A stretch of DNA of 64,000 nucleotides from Rhodovulum sp. PH10 (GTDB lineage Bacteria; Pseudomonadota; Alphaproteobacteria; Rhizobiales; Xanthobacteraceae): contig NZ_AKZI01000089.1 in NCBI RefSeq assembly GCF_000293785.1, positions 1-64,000 of the forward strand, read 5' to 3'. Position numbers and translations under genes: made by a program. Every line of letters begins with the position of its first letter. The stretch's first letter is position 1. This document shows positions 56,688 to 64,000 of the stretch, in pieces. The notes below the pieces were generated by a model. It worked only from the letters and a program-made list of their open reading frames with translations, ran no database searches and was not told the DNA's origin.

Positions 56688-57593
56688 TCACTTCATCATC
56701 GAGAACACGGTGGTCGCCGCCGAGAGCTTGGCGGTGAAGGTCGCGCCGCACCAGTTCGATTCGATCGCGCCGCTCGCGAGCAGCGTCGCGCCGGGATCGC
56801 CCGTCAGGGTGAAGCAGTCGGTATCGGAGAGGTCGGTGTCGGTGTAGCGCAGATCGAGCGTGAACGCCTTCCAGGTGAAGCCGACGCCGACGTTCCAGGT
56901 GGTCCAGTCCGGCAGGTCGAAGCCGTTGTCCATCGTGCCGAGCACCTGATGACCGACCTCGCCCGAGAGGTACGCGCCGATGCCGCTCGGCAAGATCTCG
57001 GCCGGCGCGGTGATCTTGACGACGCCGGAATAATAGGTGCCGTCGGCACTGGTGTGGAGGAAGTCCGGGCTGTAGTTCACGTTGGCGCCGACCGCCAGCA
57101 GCGGCGCGACGGTCCAGGTCACCTTGCCGTAGACCTCGTAGAAGCCGAGATCCTTGTTGGTCGCGACGATGCCCGGATAGGGCGACTTCCAGCTCGCGAC
57201 GTACCAGCCGTCGCCGCCCGGATAGGCGTAGTACCAGACGCCGAAATCGAACGCGAGCGGGCCGATGCTCGGCCGGATGCCGCCCCAGAAATCCACCTCG
57301 GCGGCGGCGTCGTTGGGCAGCTTGATGCTCTCGGCGCTGACGCCGGCATAGAGCTGCAGGTTCGGGCTCACGGTGTAGGTCGGCGAGACGAACGCCGAGG
57401 CCGACGGATCGTGCGAGGTCTGCGTGAGACCGCGGAACAGATAGTCGGTTGCGATGCCGGCGCCGAACGCGACGTCCCACGGGCTCACCTGCACGGGCGG
57501 CGCCAGCGGCGGCGCCTTGTATGCGAGGTCGGCGCCGTAGGCCGATGTGGCGAGGCTTGCGGCCGCCGCCGTGACGAGCGTGACGATCTTCAT
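56688..57593 (-). CDS. TorF-family putative outer-membrane porin
   Basis: This encodes a 301-residue exported beta-barrel protein with a signal peptide (cleavage after TSAYGA, about residue 20). It then has the typical rhizobial start ADLAYKAPPLAPPVQVSPWDVAFG and IATDYLFRGLTQT. Alternating aromatic/hydrophobic strands run to the end, which closes with a cysteine pair in the last third. The family is called TorF or Gcw_chp and its transported solute is unknown. It shares the 17-nt tandem boxes with the cooA-like gene, so it may admit a substrate or metal for the cluster. Confidence 0.8.
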   Translation of the reverse strand: MKIVTLVTAAAASLATSAYGADLAYKAPPLAPPVQVSPWDVAFGAGIATDYLFRGLTQTSHDPSASAFVSPTYTVSPNLQLYAGVSAESIKLPNDAAAEVDFWGGIRPSIGPLAFDFGVWYYAYPGGDGWYVASWKSPYPGIVATNKDLGFYEVYGKVTWTVAPLLAVGANVNYSPDFLHTSADGTYYSGVVKITAPAEILPSGIGAYLSGEVGHQVLGTMDNGFDLPDWTTWNVGVGFTWKAFTLDLRYTDTDLSDTDCFTLTGDPGATLLASGAIESNWCGATFTAKLSAATTVFSMMK

Positions 57594-57859
57594 TCTTCTC
57601 TCCCCAGTCCCCGACCCGGGGCGCCGCGACGGCGCCGGCCGAGCCCCCACGCGGAGAGTGCCGCCCACTCCGGCACGACCGGAGGCGTCCGCGCCATCGA
57701 CATGGCTCGGCGATCCGATCCGCTTCTCCGCGACACCGGCACCCGCGAGCCGCCGAGCGGTGCGGAATGCCGATGGAACCGTAGCATCGCGATTTCTCGC
57801 CGAGTAATACTCGCCATTACGTATCGGCGGCCGCCCTCGTTCGTTTGTTCCGGCGTCGC

Positions 57860-57895
57860 TGTCGCAGGATGCGACACCTGCGGCAGGATGCGACA
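57860..57895. promoter_or_regulatory. Tandem 17-nt palindromes upstream of the porin gene
   Basis: Box A is TGTCGCAGGATGCGACA (57860-57876) and box B is TGCGGCAGGATGCGACA (57879-57895). The pair has the same 19-nt spacing and the same strong-then-weak order as the pair at 56549-56584. They are about 270-300 nt upstream of the porin start. The rest of 57594-58069 shows no gene, only an imperfect GAGTAATACTC palindrome near 57802. Confidence 0.65.
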
Positions 57896-58069
57896 TCGCG
57901 TCTGGTTCTCGCCGAGCTTCTGCGTGGCGTTTGCTCCGCGCCAGCAGAGCCGCGTTCGTAGAACCCGAGCGCGAAGCGTTTCGGCGACGTGATCAGTTCG
58001 GAAGAGATTTTTCGCGTGCGGCAGGCGAAAGAACCGCTTCGCTCCGCCACGCGAGGGCGGGCGAAACGA

Positions 58070-59998
58070 TCAGTCGCCCGAGCCGTCGTCGTGGCTCGCG
58101 GGATGGCGGCCCGGTCCGAACAGGCGGCGATAGAGCGTCGAGCGGTGGATGCCGAGCCGCCGCGCGGCGCGCGAAATGTTGCCCTGCTCGGCGGCGAGCG
58201 CCGCGCGCATCGCGGTGAGGGTGATCTTGTCGAGGGCTGCCGGCTCCTCGGTCCAGGGCGGCGTCTCGGGGCGCGGCGCGGCGTGCGCCTCGCGCATCTC
58301 CTGCGGCAGGGTCGCCGGCTCGAGCACCTCGCCGGCGTCGGCCAGCACCGCCAGCGCCCGCAGCGTGCCGACCAGCTGACGGTGATTGCCCGGCCAGTGA
58401 TAGGCGGTGAGCACGGCGAGAATCTCCGGCGTCAGCCGGTCGATCTCGCGCGGCGAGGCGATCTGCTGCCACGCCTCGCCGATCAGCGCGGCGCGGTCGG
58501 GCTCGTCGCGCAGCGGCGGCAGGTCGACCGTGTAGCCGGCGAGCAGCGCGAACAGATCCTGCCGGAAGGCGCCGATCGAGGCGAGATCGCCGAGCCTGCG
58601 GCGGGTCGCCGACACCAGCGCGAGGTCGAGCGACGGCTCGGCCGCCGGGTCGCGCTTGGTGCCGCGGTGGCGCAACAGCCGCACCAGGCGGTCCTGCACG
58701 CCGGGGGCCATCGCGTCGATCTCGTCGAGCAGCAGCACGCCGCCTTCCGCCCGCGCGATCGCGCCTTCGGCGGCGACGCCCTCGCCCTCGCCGATCGGGC
58801 CGAACAGGGCGCCGGCGAGCGCGGTGCCGTCCGTGACCGAGCAGTCGACGACGACGAACGCGCCTTCGCGGCGGCGGCTCGCCGCGTGCAGGCGGCGGGC
58901 GAACATCTCCTTGCCGGTGCCGGTCTCGCCCTGCACCAGGATCGGCAGCCCGGCGTCGGCGAGGCGGGTGGCGCGGCCGAGGCCCTTCAGCGTCGCCTCG
59001 TCGAACACCGGCATCGCCTGCGCGAGCAGCCGCTCGCGGTCGCTGCCGGCATGGGCGGCCGCGGGCGGGCGGCGTTGCGGCTGCAGCCGGCCGAACAGGT
59101 TGCGCCCCTGCGTCGTCGCGAAGCGGGTGCCCTCGGGCGAACGCGCCCGCATCACGTGGCCGCGGCCGACGTCGAACAGGTCGCCGAAGCACTTGCCGTC
59201 GAGATCGGGCCAGTCGAGGCCGAGCAGGCGCAGCGCCCGCCGGTTGGCGCCGACCACCCGGTCGTCCTCGAAGGCGAGCCGGCCCTCGTGCATCGTGCCG
59301 AGCAGCGCCGGGTCGCAGTGGAACTGCACCTGCTCGTGGTCGCGGAAGCGCGCGTTGAACAGGTGCGCCTCGATCTGCTCGACCGCGCGCCGCACCAGCG
59401 CCAGCGCGTGCACCTGCGGGATGTCGGAGGTGTTGGTGAGGTCGAGCACGCCGGCGAGCTCGCCGGCCGGCCCGAAAATCGGCACCGCCGAGCAGGTCAG
59501 CACGCGATGGACGTCGAAGAAGTGCTCGCCGCCGGCGACCCGGACCTCTTGCCGCTCGGCGATCGCGGTGCCGATCGCGTTGGTGCCGACGATCTCCTCG
59601 CCCCACGGAATGCCCGGCCGCAGCGCGACCCGCGACGCCAGCTCGGCGAACTCCACATTGCCGGTGCGCGACAGCACGATGCCGGCCGGATCGGTGAGGA
59701 CGACGATCGCGCCGGTGAGGCGGGCGTCCTCGCCGAGCGCGTCCATCTCCACCCGCGCGGCATGGACCAGCTCGTCGTTGCGGGCGTGGACGTCGCGGAA
59801 CTCGCGGTAGGACAGCGGCTCGAAGCGCGGCTGGATGTCCATCTGCAGGCCGAGCGCGGCGCAGCGCGTCCACGAGCGGCCGATCGACCCGGGAATGCTG
59901 CGCGGCGACACCACGCCGTCGAGCAGGAAGCGCTGCCGCGCCTTCAGCACGGTGTGCGGATCACGAACGGATCGGCCCGGCGCCATGGACGTCCCCAT
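58070..59998 (-). CDS. AcoR-like Fis-family AAA+ regulator lacking GAFTGA
   Basis: This encodes a 642-residue regulator with an N-terminal GAF sensor (about residues 80-220), a PAS-like segment (VVGANRRALRLLGLDW), an AAA+ domain with Walker A GETGTGKE and Walker B GGVLLLDEID, and a C-terminal Fis HTH (NISRAARRLGIHRSTLYRRL). The loop that contacts sigma-54 (GAFTGA after ELFG) is replaced by GEGEGVA, so it probably cannot drive sigma-54 promoters in the ordinary way. AcoR relatives respond to aldehydes, ketones or alcohols. The gene adjoins the porin and may read out the aldehyde substrate of the cluster. Confidence 0.85.
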   Translation of the reverse strand: MGTSMAPGRSVRDPHTVLKARQRFLLDGVVSPRSIPGSIGRSWTRCAALGLQMDIQPRFEPLSYREFRDVHARNDELVHAARVEMDALGEDARLTGAIVVLTDPAGIVLSRTGNVEFAELASRVALRPGIPWGEEIVGTNAIGTAIAERQEVRVAGGEHFFDVHRVLTCSAVPIFGPAGELAGVLDLTNTSDIPQVHALALVRRAVEQIEAHLFNARFRDHEQVQFHCDPALLGTMHEGRLAFEDDRVVGANRRALRLLGLDWPDLDGKCFGDLFDVGRGHVMRARSPEGTRFATTQGRNLFGRLQPQRRPPAAAHAGSDRERLLAQAMPVFDEATLKGLGRATRLADAGLPILVQGETGTGKEMFARRLHAASRRREGAFVVVDCSVTDGTALAGALFGPIGEGEGVAAEGAIARAEGGVLLLDEIDAMAPGVQDRLVRLLRHRGTKRDPAAEPSLDLALVSATRRRLGDLASIGAFRQDLFALLAGYTVDLPPLRDEPDRAALIGEAWQQIASPREIDRLTPEILAVLTAYHWPGNHRQLVGTLRALAVLADAGEVLEPATLPQEMREAHAAPRPETPPWTEEPAALDKITLTAMRAALAAEQGNISRAARRLGIHRSTLYRRLFGPGRHPASHDDGSGD

Positions 59999-60429
59999 CG
60001 CAGAAGCTGCGGTTCGAGCTGGCGGAGAGCGGCACGCGCTCGACCGGCCGAGAGGCGGGGGGTGCGGTGTCGCGGAGTATCGGACCTGGATCGACCTCCC
60101 TCGGTCGACGATTTGGCAGGGTTCGGTGTTTTCGGCACGCTACCGCCGGGCGCACGCTGTGGAATTGACCTGAAGAGGAACCCGGATCGCAGCGACGCAT
60201 GGCTGGTATGCGATATATGCATGAATATATCGTTGCCGGCGTGGCCGTCCGGGCTCTCCCGCTCGTGCCGGATCCGCGCTCGGCGAAACGGCCATCCCTC
60301 GGGTTTCCTGGCGAAAAGCGGACGGTGGCGCGGCTCGGGCCGAGCGGGCGAACCGCGCGAGGAGCGAGTGCGATACCACCACCGGGTGGCGCGGGTGACA
60401 TGGCCGGATATAAATCCTAGACGATGCAC

Positions 60430-60446
60430 TGTCGCAGGATGCGACA
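60430..60446. promoter_or_regulatory. 17-nt palindrome upstream of the AcoR-like gene
   Basis: TGTCGCAGGATGCGACA is identical to box A at 57860. It lies 432 nt upstream of the AcoR-like start and 122 nt upstream of the guanylyltransferase gene on the other strand. The AT-rich patch at 60200-60235 (GATATATGCATGAATATATC) may be the promoter core. The rest of 59999-60567 holds no gene that I can support. Confidence 0.6.
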
Positions 60447-60567
60447 GTGCCCACGGCCGCCGCCGCGCCCGCCGCACCGCCCTGTGGCCACACGACCGCG
60501 CGAAACCCTGCGGCGGGGCGCTGCAAAACGTTGCCAATGGCCGATGAGTCGGGCTACCTGACCGGCC

Positions 60568-61989
60568 ATGGCTCGTCACAAGATCGTACCGTTGCTGCTC
60601 GCCGGCGGGTCCGGCACCCGGCTGTGGCCGGTGTCGCGCGACACCATGCCGAAGCAGTTCCTGCCGCTGGTCGGCGACCGCTCGACATTCCAGCAGGCGC
60701 TCGCCCGGGTCGCCTCGACGGAGCTGTTCGAGCCGCCGATCGTGATGACCTCGAACGATTTCCGCTTCTACGCCCGCGCGCAGGCGGCCGAGATCGGGAT
60801 CGACGCGACCATCGTGCTGGAGCCGATGCGGCGCGATTCCGGCCCTGCGATCGCCGCCGGCGCGGCGCTCGCCCGCCAGAAAAACCCCGACGCGATCGTG
60901 CTGGCGATCGCCGCCGACCACGTGATTCTCGACCAGGACCTCTTCGAGGCGACCTGCGCGACCGGCCTCGCGGCCGCGGCGGCCGACGGGCACATCGTCA
61001 CCTTCGGCATTCTGCCGACCGCCCCGAAGACCAGCTACGGCTACATCCGGTGCGGCGCGGCGCTTTCGGTCGAGGGCGTCAGCCGGGTCGACGCCTTCGT
61101 CGAGAAGCCGGACGCGGCGACCGCCGCCCGCTACGTCGCCGAAGGCTGCCTGTGGAACTCCGGCAATTTCCTGTTTCCCGCCGAGACGCTGCTCTCGGAG
61201 CTGTCCCGCTTCGAGCCCGACATGGCGCACGCCGTGGTCGCCGCGGTCGAGCGGGCCAAGGACGATCTCGGCTTCGTGCGGCTCGACAAGGAGGCGTTCG
61301 GCCTCGCCCCGCAAAAGTCGATCGACTACGCGGTGATGGAGCGGACCGAGCGGGCCGCGGTGGTGGAGGGCCGGTTCCGCTGGTCCGACATCGGCAGCTG
61401 GGACGCGGTGTTCGACGTCGCCCCGCGCGACGAGGCCGGCAACGTGCTGTCGGGCCCGGCCGCGACAGTCGACGCCAGAAATTGCATCGTCCATGCGGAA
61501 GACCGCCTGACCGTCGCACTCGGCGTCGAGGACCTCGTGGTCGTCACCACCCCCGACGCCGTGCTGGTGCTGCCGCGCACCCGCGCGGAAGAGGTCAAGG
61601 GCGTGGTCGCCACGCTCAAGAAGGACGGTCGGCCGGAGGCCACCGCCCACCGGCGCTGCTACCGCCCGTGGGGGCACTACGATTCCGTCGACCAGGGCAA
61701 CCGCTTTCAGGTGAAGCGCATCGTGGTGACGCCGGGCCAGCAGCTCTCGCTGCAGCGGCACCATCACCGCGCCGAGCACTGGGTGGTGGTGTGCGGCACC
61801 GCCGAGGTGACCAATGGCGAAAAGGTCACGATGGTGCACGAGAACGAGTCGATCTTCATCCCGATGGGCAATGTCCACCGGCTCGCCAATCCGGGAAAAA
61901 TCCCGCTGGAGCTGATCGAGGTGCAGACCGGCAGCTATCTCGGCGAGGACGACATCGTCCGGCTCGACGACATTTATCGCCGGGAGTGA
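60568..61989 (+). CDS. manC: Mannose-1-phosphate guanylyltransferase/mannose-6-phosphate isomerase
   Basis: This encodes a 473-residue bifunctional enzyme making GDP-mannose for polysaccharides. The N-terminal transferase has GGSGTRLWPVSR, MPKQF, and FVEKPDAATAARYV. The C-terminal type II phosphomannose isomerase cupin has RPWGHYDSVDQG, the metal-binding QRHHHRAEHW and NVHRLANPG. The length is typical for XanB/AlgA/ManC proteins. It stands alone, downstream of the long regulator/guanylyltransferase intergenic region. Confidence 0.93.
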   Translation: MARHKIVPLLLAGGSGTRLWPVSRDTMPKQFLPLVGDRSTFQQALARVASTELFEPPIVMTSNDFRFYARAQAAEIGIDATIVLEPMRRDSGPAIAAGAALARQKNPDAIVLAIAADHVILDQDLFEATCATGLAAAAADGHIVTFGILPTAPKTSYGYIRCGAALSVEGVSRVDAFVEKPDAATAARYVAEGCLWNSGNFLFPAETLLSELSRFEPDMAHAVVAAVERAKDDLGFVRLDKEAFGLAPQKSIDYAVMERTERAAVVEGRFRWSDIGSWDAVFDVAPRDEAGNVLSGPAATVDARNCIVHAEDRLTVALGVEDLVVVTTPDAVLVLPRTRAEEVKGVVATLKKDGRPEATAHRRCYRPWGHYDSVDQGNRFQVKRIVVTPGQQLSLQRHHHRAEHWVVVCGTAEVTNGEKVTMVHENESIFIPMGNVHRLANPGKIPLELIEVQTGSYLGEDDIVRLDDIYRRE

Positions 61990-62079
61990 GCGTGGCGCAC
62001 CGCCACCTCGCGTAGAGTTCAGCGACATCGTTTCGTTTTGGTTGTACATTCGGCCATCGTCTCTCGAAGAGGGTGGCCT

Positions 62080-63282
62080 ATGCAGCATCGCTACCAAGTG
62101 GGGATCTTGGGCCGGACCGGTGACGCGGCGGCCGGCTTCGTCGCGACGCTGCAAAAGCGCTTCGCCGATCTCGGCCTGCCGGCCGATGCCCTCTCCGTGC
62201 TCGACGAAACCTCGATCGGCGCGCGCGACCGCCGGGCCGCCTTCGTCGCCGTCTTCTTCGGCCATCCCGGCGCGACCGATGCCGCCCATCCGGTGCTGAA
62301 GGATCTCGTCGCCGACTCGGTGGTGATCTTCCCGGTGGTCGACGACCTCGCCCGCTTCACGGCGGACATCCCGGCCGCGCTGCACGCCTACAACGGCCTC
62401 GCGACGGATCCGGCCGATCCGGGCGCCGAGCGGCTCGCCGGGTTGGTGCTCGAGGCCTTGCGCCTGTTGCGGGCGAGCCGCCGGCTGTTCGTCAGCTACA
62501 AGCGCAGCGAGGCGCGCGGCGCCGCCATCCAGGTCTACGAGACGATGGACGCCCGCACCTTCGACACCTTTCTGGATACCCACAGCATCAAGCCGGGCGA
62601 GCCTTTTCAGGACGAGCTGTGGCACCGCCTCGCCGACACCGACGTGATGATCCTGCTCGACACGCCGGGTTTTCGCGAGAGCCGCTGGACCCGCGAGGAG
62701 CTGGCCCGGGCGAACGCGACGAACCTCCAGATTCTCCAGGTTCTCTGGCCGCGCCCACCAATCCCCGCAGCGGCGGAGGAAATGCAACGGGAGGTCGAGA
62801 AGCAGGCGGCGTTCAGCCGTTTTTTGCAACTCGGTCCGGACGACTTCGAGACCGCGCAGATGGTCGGGCCGGAGGCGCGGCTGCGCGACGCGACGCTGGA
62901 GCGCATCGCGGTCGCCGCCGAATCGCTGCGCGCCCGCGCGCTCGCCGCCCGCAACGCCTATCTGGTCGACACCTTCTGCAAGCGCGCCCGCGCGCAAAAG
63001 CTCGCGCCGGTGGTGCAGAGCCGGCTGATCGCGCTCGCCCGCCCGGACGGCCCGCCGCTCACCGTGGTGCCGGCGGTCGGCGTGCCGGATGCCCGGCTCT
63101 ACCAGCAGATTTCGGAGGAGTTTCCGCCCTCTGGCGGAGGCGAGCCGCCGCCGCTGTGGCTCCTCTACGACGAGCGCGGCATCCGCGACGCCTGGCTCGC
63201 CCATCTCGCCTTTCTCAGCCGCCACGTGCCGATCCGCGCCGTGCCGGTGATCGACAGCGACGCCGCGTTGCGCGAGATTTGA
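62080..63282 (+). CDS. TIR-domain protein of a putative defence operon
   Basis: This encodes a 400-residue protein. Residues 1-130 form an alpha/beta domain of unknown kind (GILGRTGDAAAGFVATLQKRF). Residues about 138-245 are a TIR domain (RRLFVSYKRSE, TFLDTHSIKPGEPFQDELW, DVMILLDTPGF, SRWTREELARA), with the glutamate expected of NAD-cleaving TIRs after the SRW. The last 150 residues are mainly helical with a closing alpha/beta segment. The start ATG has GAGGG upstream. The SLOG-like gene begins 4 nt after the stop, so the two form an operon. Confidence 0.82.
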   Translation: MQHRYQVGILGRTGDAAAGFVATLQKRFADLGLPADALSVLDETSIGARDRRAAFVAVFFGHPGATDAAHPVLKDLVADSVVIFPVVDDLARFTADIPAALHAYNGLATDPADPGAERLAGLVLEALRLLRASRRLFVSYKRSEARGAAIQVYETMDARTFDTFLDTHSIKPGEPFQDELWHRLADTDVMILLDTPGFRESRWTREELARANATNLQILQVLWPRPPIPAAAEEMQREVEKQAAFSRFLQLGPDDFETAQMVGPEARLRDATLERIAVAAESLRARALAARNAYLVDTFCKRARAQKLAPVVQSRLIALARPDGPPLTVVPAVGVPDARLYQQISEEFPPSGGGEPPPLWLLYDERGIRDAWLAHLAFLSRHVPIRAVPVIDSDAALREI

Positions 63283-63285
63283 GCC

Positions 63286-63897
63286 ATGCTCACCGTCTTC
63301 CTCTCGGCCAGCGTGCCCTTGCCGGACCGCGATCCGCGCTATTTCGAGACCGCCGACGTCTTGGCGATCCGCGATGCCGTGAAGGCCTTGGTCGGGGTGG
63401 TGGTGCCGCGTGGAAAGCTGGTGTTCGGCGGGCATCCGGCGATCACCCCGCTGATCCGCCGGCTGGTCGAGGACATGCGGCGACCGGTCGACGCGCATGT
63501 GCGGCTCTATCAGAGCGCCTTCTTCGCCGACCGTTTCCCGGCCGAGGTGGCCGAGTTCGAGGGCGTCACCATGGTGCCGGCGGTCGACGGCGACCGGCAA
63601 AGAAGTCTCGACGCCATGCGCACGCGGATGCTGACCGACCAAACGCCCGACGCCGGCGTCTTCATCGGCGGCATGGAGGGCGTCGAGGAGGAGTATCGGC
63701 TGTTTCGCGAGCGCTGGCCGCAGGCGCCCGCCTGGCCGATCGCCTCGACCGGCGCCGCCGCGAGAGCCTTGTGGGAGCGGTTCGGCCCCGCGCGGCCGGA
63801 TCTCTCGAACGAGCTCGCCTATCCGGTGCTGTTTCGCGACCTGCTCGGCCTCGACGCCGGCCCCGGTGAAGCCCCGCCGCCCCTCACGGATCGCTGA
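63286..63897 (+). CDS. SLOG-like nucleotide-sensor protein partnered with TIR
   Basis: This encodes a 203-residue Rossmannoid protein. FLSASVPLP at the start, KLVFGGHPAITPLIRRL near residues 44-60 and GVFIGGMEGVEEEYRLF near residues 124-140 match the glycine-rich motifs of SLOG/LOG-related domains found in predicted nucleotide-signal conflict systems. Thoeris ThsA senses the TIR-made cyclic ADP-ribose isomer through a SLOG domain. By analogy this protein may bind the product of its TIR partner. No separate effector domain is visible, so it may itself be a minimal effector. Confidence 0.72.
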   Translation: MLTVFLSASVPLPDRDPRYFETADVLAIRDAVKALVGVVVPRGKLVFGGHPAITPLIRRLVEDMRRPVDAHVRLYQSAFFADRFPAEVAEFEGVTMVPAVDGDRQRSLDAMRTRMLTDQTPDAGVFIGGMEGVEEEYRLFRERWPQAPAWPIASTGAAARALWERFGPARPDLSNELAYPVLFRDLLGLDAGPGEAPPPLTDR

Positions 63898-63970
63898 TCC
63901 GCCGGCCGGCGGCGCTGCGGTTGACCTTCTCCCCGCCGCATTGCGATCATAGCTGCGGAATCGGGAGCCA

Positions 63971-63997
63971 CCGCCCGCATCGGCGGGGCGCCTTTTT
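63971..63997 (+). terminator. Candidate terminator after the TIR-SLOG operon
   Basis: The short stem CCGCC/GGCGG (63971-63975 with 63982-63986) is followed by a GC-rich link and TTTTT (63993-63997). It lies about 75 nt after the SLOG-like stop. The stem is only five pairs, so the call is tentative. Confidence 0.4.
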
Positions 63998-64000
63998 CGG

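Noticed and set aside
32986-57900. Carbon monoxide dehydrogenase genes (cooF, cooS, cooC, cooT, cooJ)
   Set aside because: All frames in the region were considered and none shows CooS or CooF motifs; the only small ferredoxin is 65 residues, much shorter than CooF.

Overview
The window is about 70% GC, densely coded on both strands, and reads as chromosomal DNA of a Hyphomicrobiales (Rhizobiales-type) alphaproteobacterium. The evidence is the pairing of an N-formylglutamate amidohydrolase gene with cpdR and a tRNA-Val, a PmtA-type phospholipid N-methyltransferase, a TorF-like porin, an alphaproteobacterial-style MmgR/suhB-like small RNA beside a SuhB/HisN-family gene, and a ROSE-type RNA thermometer on an hsp20 gene. 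I see no insertion sequence, integrase or CRISPR array. Species-level placement is not possible from the sequence alone.

From 1 to about 32.9 kb the content is mostly housekeeping. It holds a nucleobase permease, a lysine/ornithine decarboxylase with a long leader, pyrF, an FMN reductase, pmtA, dnaK-dnaJ, a divergent GT-C/GT87 versus GtrA/UDP-galactopyranose-mutase-like sugar cluster, SCO1, an OpgC acyltransferase with two SGNH proteins, apaG, gltBD, hsp20, an alpha/beta hydrolase lacking the usual serine, hisN, the small RNA, the amidohydrolase, cpdR and tRNA-Val.

From 32,986 to about 57.9 kb lies the most interesting part. Seventeen minus-strand genes run from 54,089 down to 32,986. First come six genes in the order cooM-K-L-X-U-H, encoding a membrane-bound, proton-pumping group 4 [NiFe] hydrogenase whose large subunit keeps both metal-binding CxxC motifs. 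They are followed by a small ferredoxin, an XdhC-like molybdenum-enzyme chaperone and a 920-residue Mop-type molybdenum aldehyde oxidoreductase. A block of mostly overlapping genes follows: an FAD/dicluster/CCG-domain electron-transfer protein, a 66-residue metal-ribbon protein, a methyltransferase, a C-GCAxxG-C-C protein, a MocA-like nucleotidyltransferase fused to an HD domain, a radical SAM protein, an AMP-forming CoA ligase, a histidine phosphatase and a MoaA homologue. From memory the last block matches the poorly understood Desulfovibrio DVU_1551-DVU_1559 neighbourhood. No CO dehydrogenase (CooS/CooF) is present. Upstream are hypA, hypB, a CooA-like heme-type CRP regulator, a TorF-like porin and a Fis-type AAA+ regulator. 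Palindromes TGTCG-N6-CGACA (16 nt) and TGTCGC-N5-GCGACA (17 nt) recur in the promoters of this region. My inference is that an aldehyde (or related substrate) is oxidised and the electrons are disposed of as H2 with energy conservation, under a gas- or redox-sensing regulator.

The right end carries a bifunctional mannose-1-phosphate guanylyltransferase/isomerase gene and a two-gene TIR plus SLOG-like operon that looks like a Thoeris-style nucleotide-signalling defence module.
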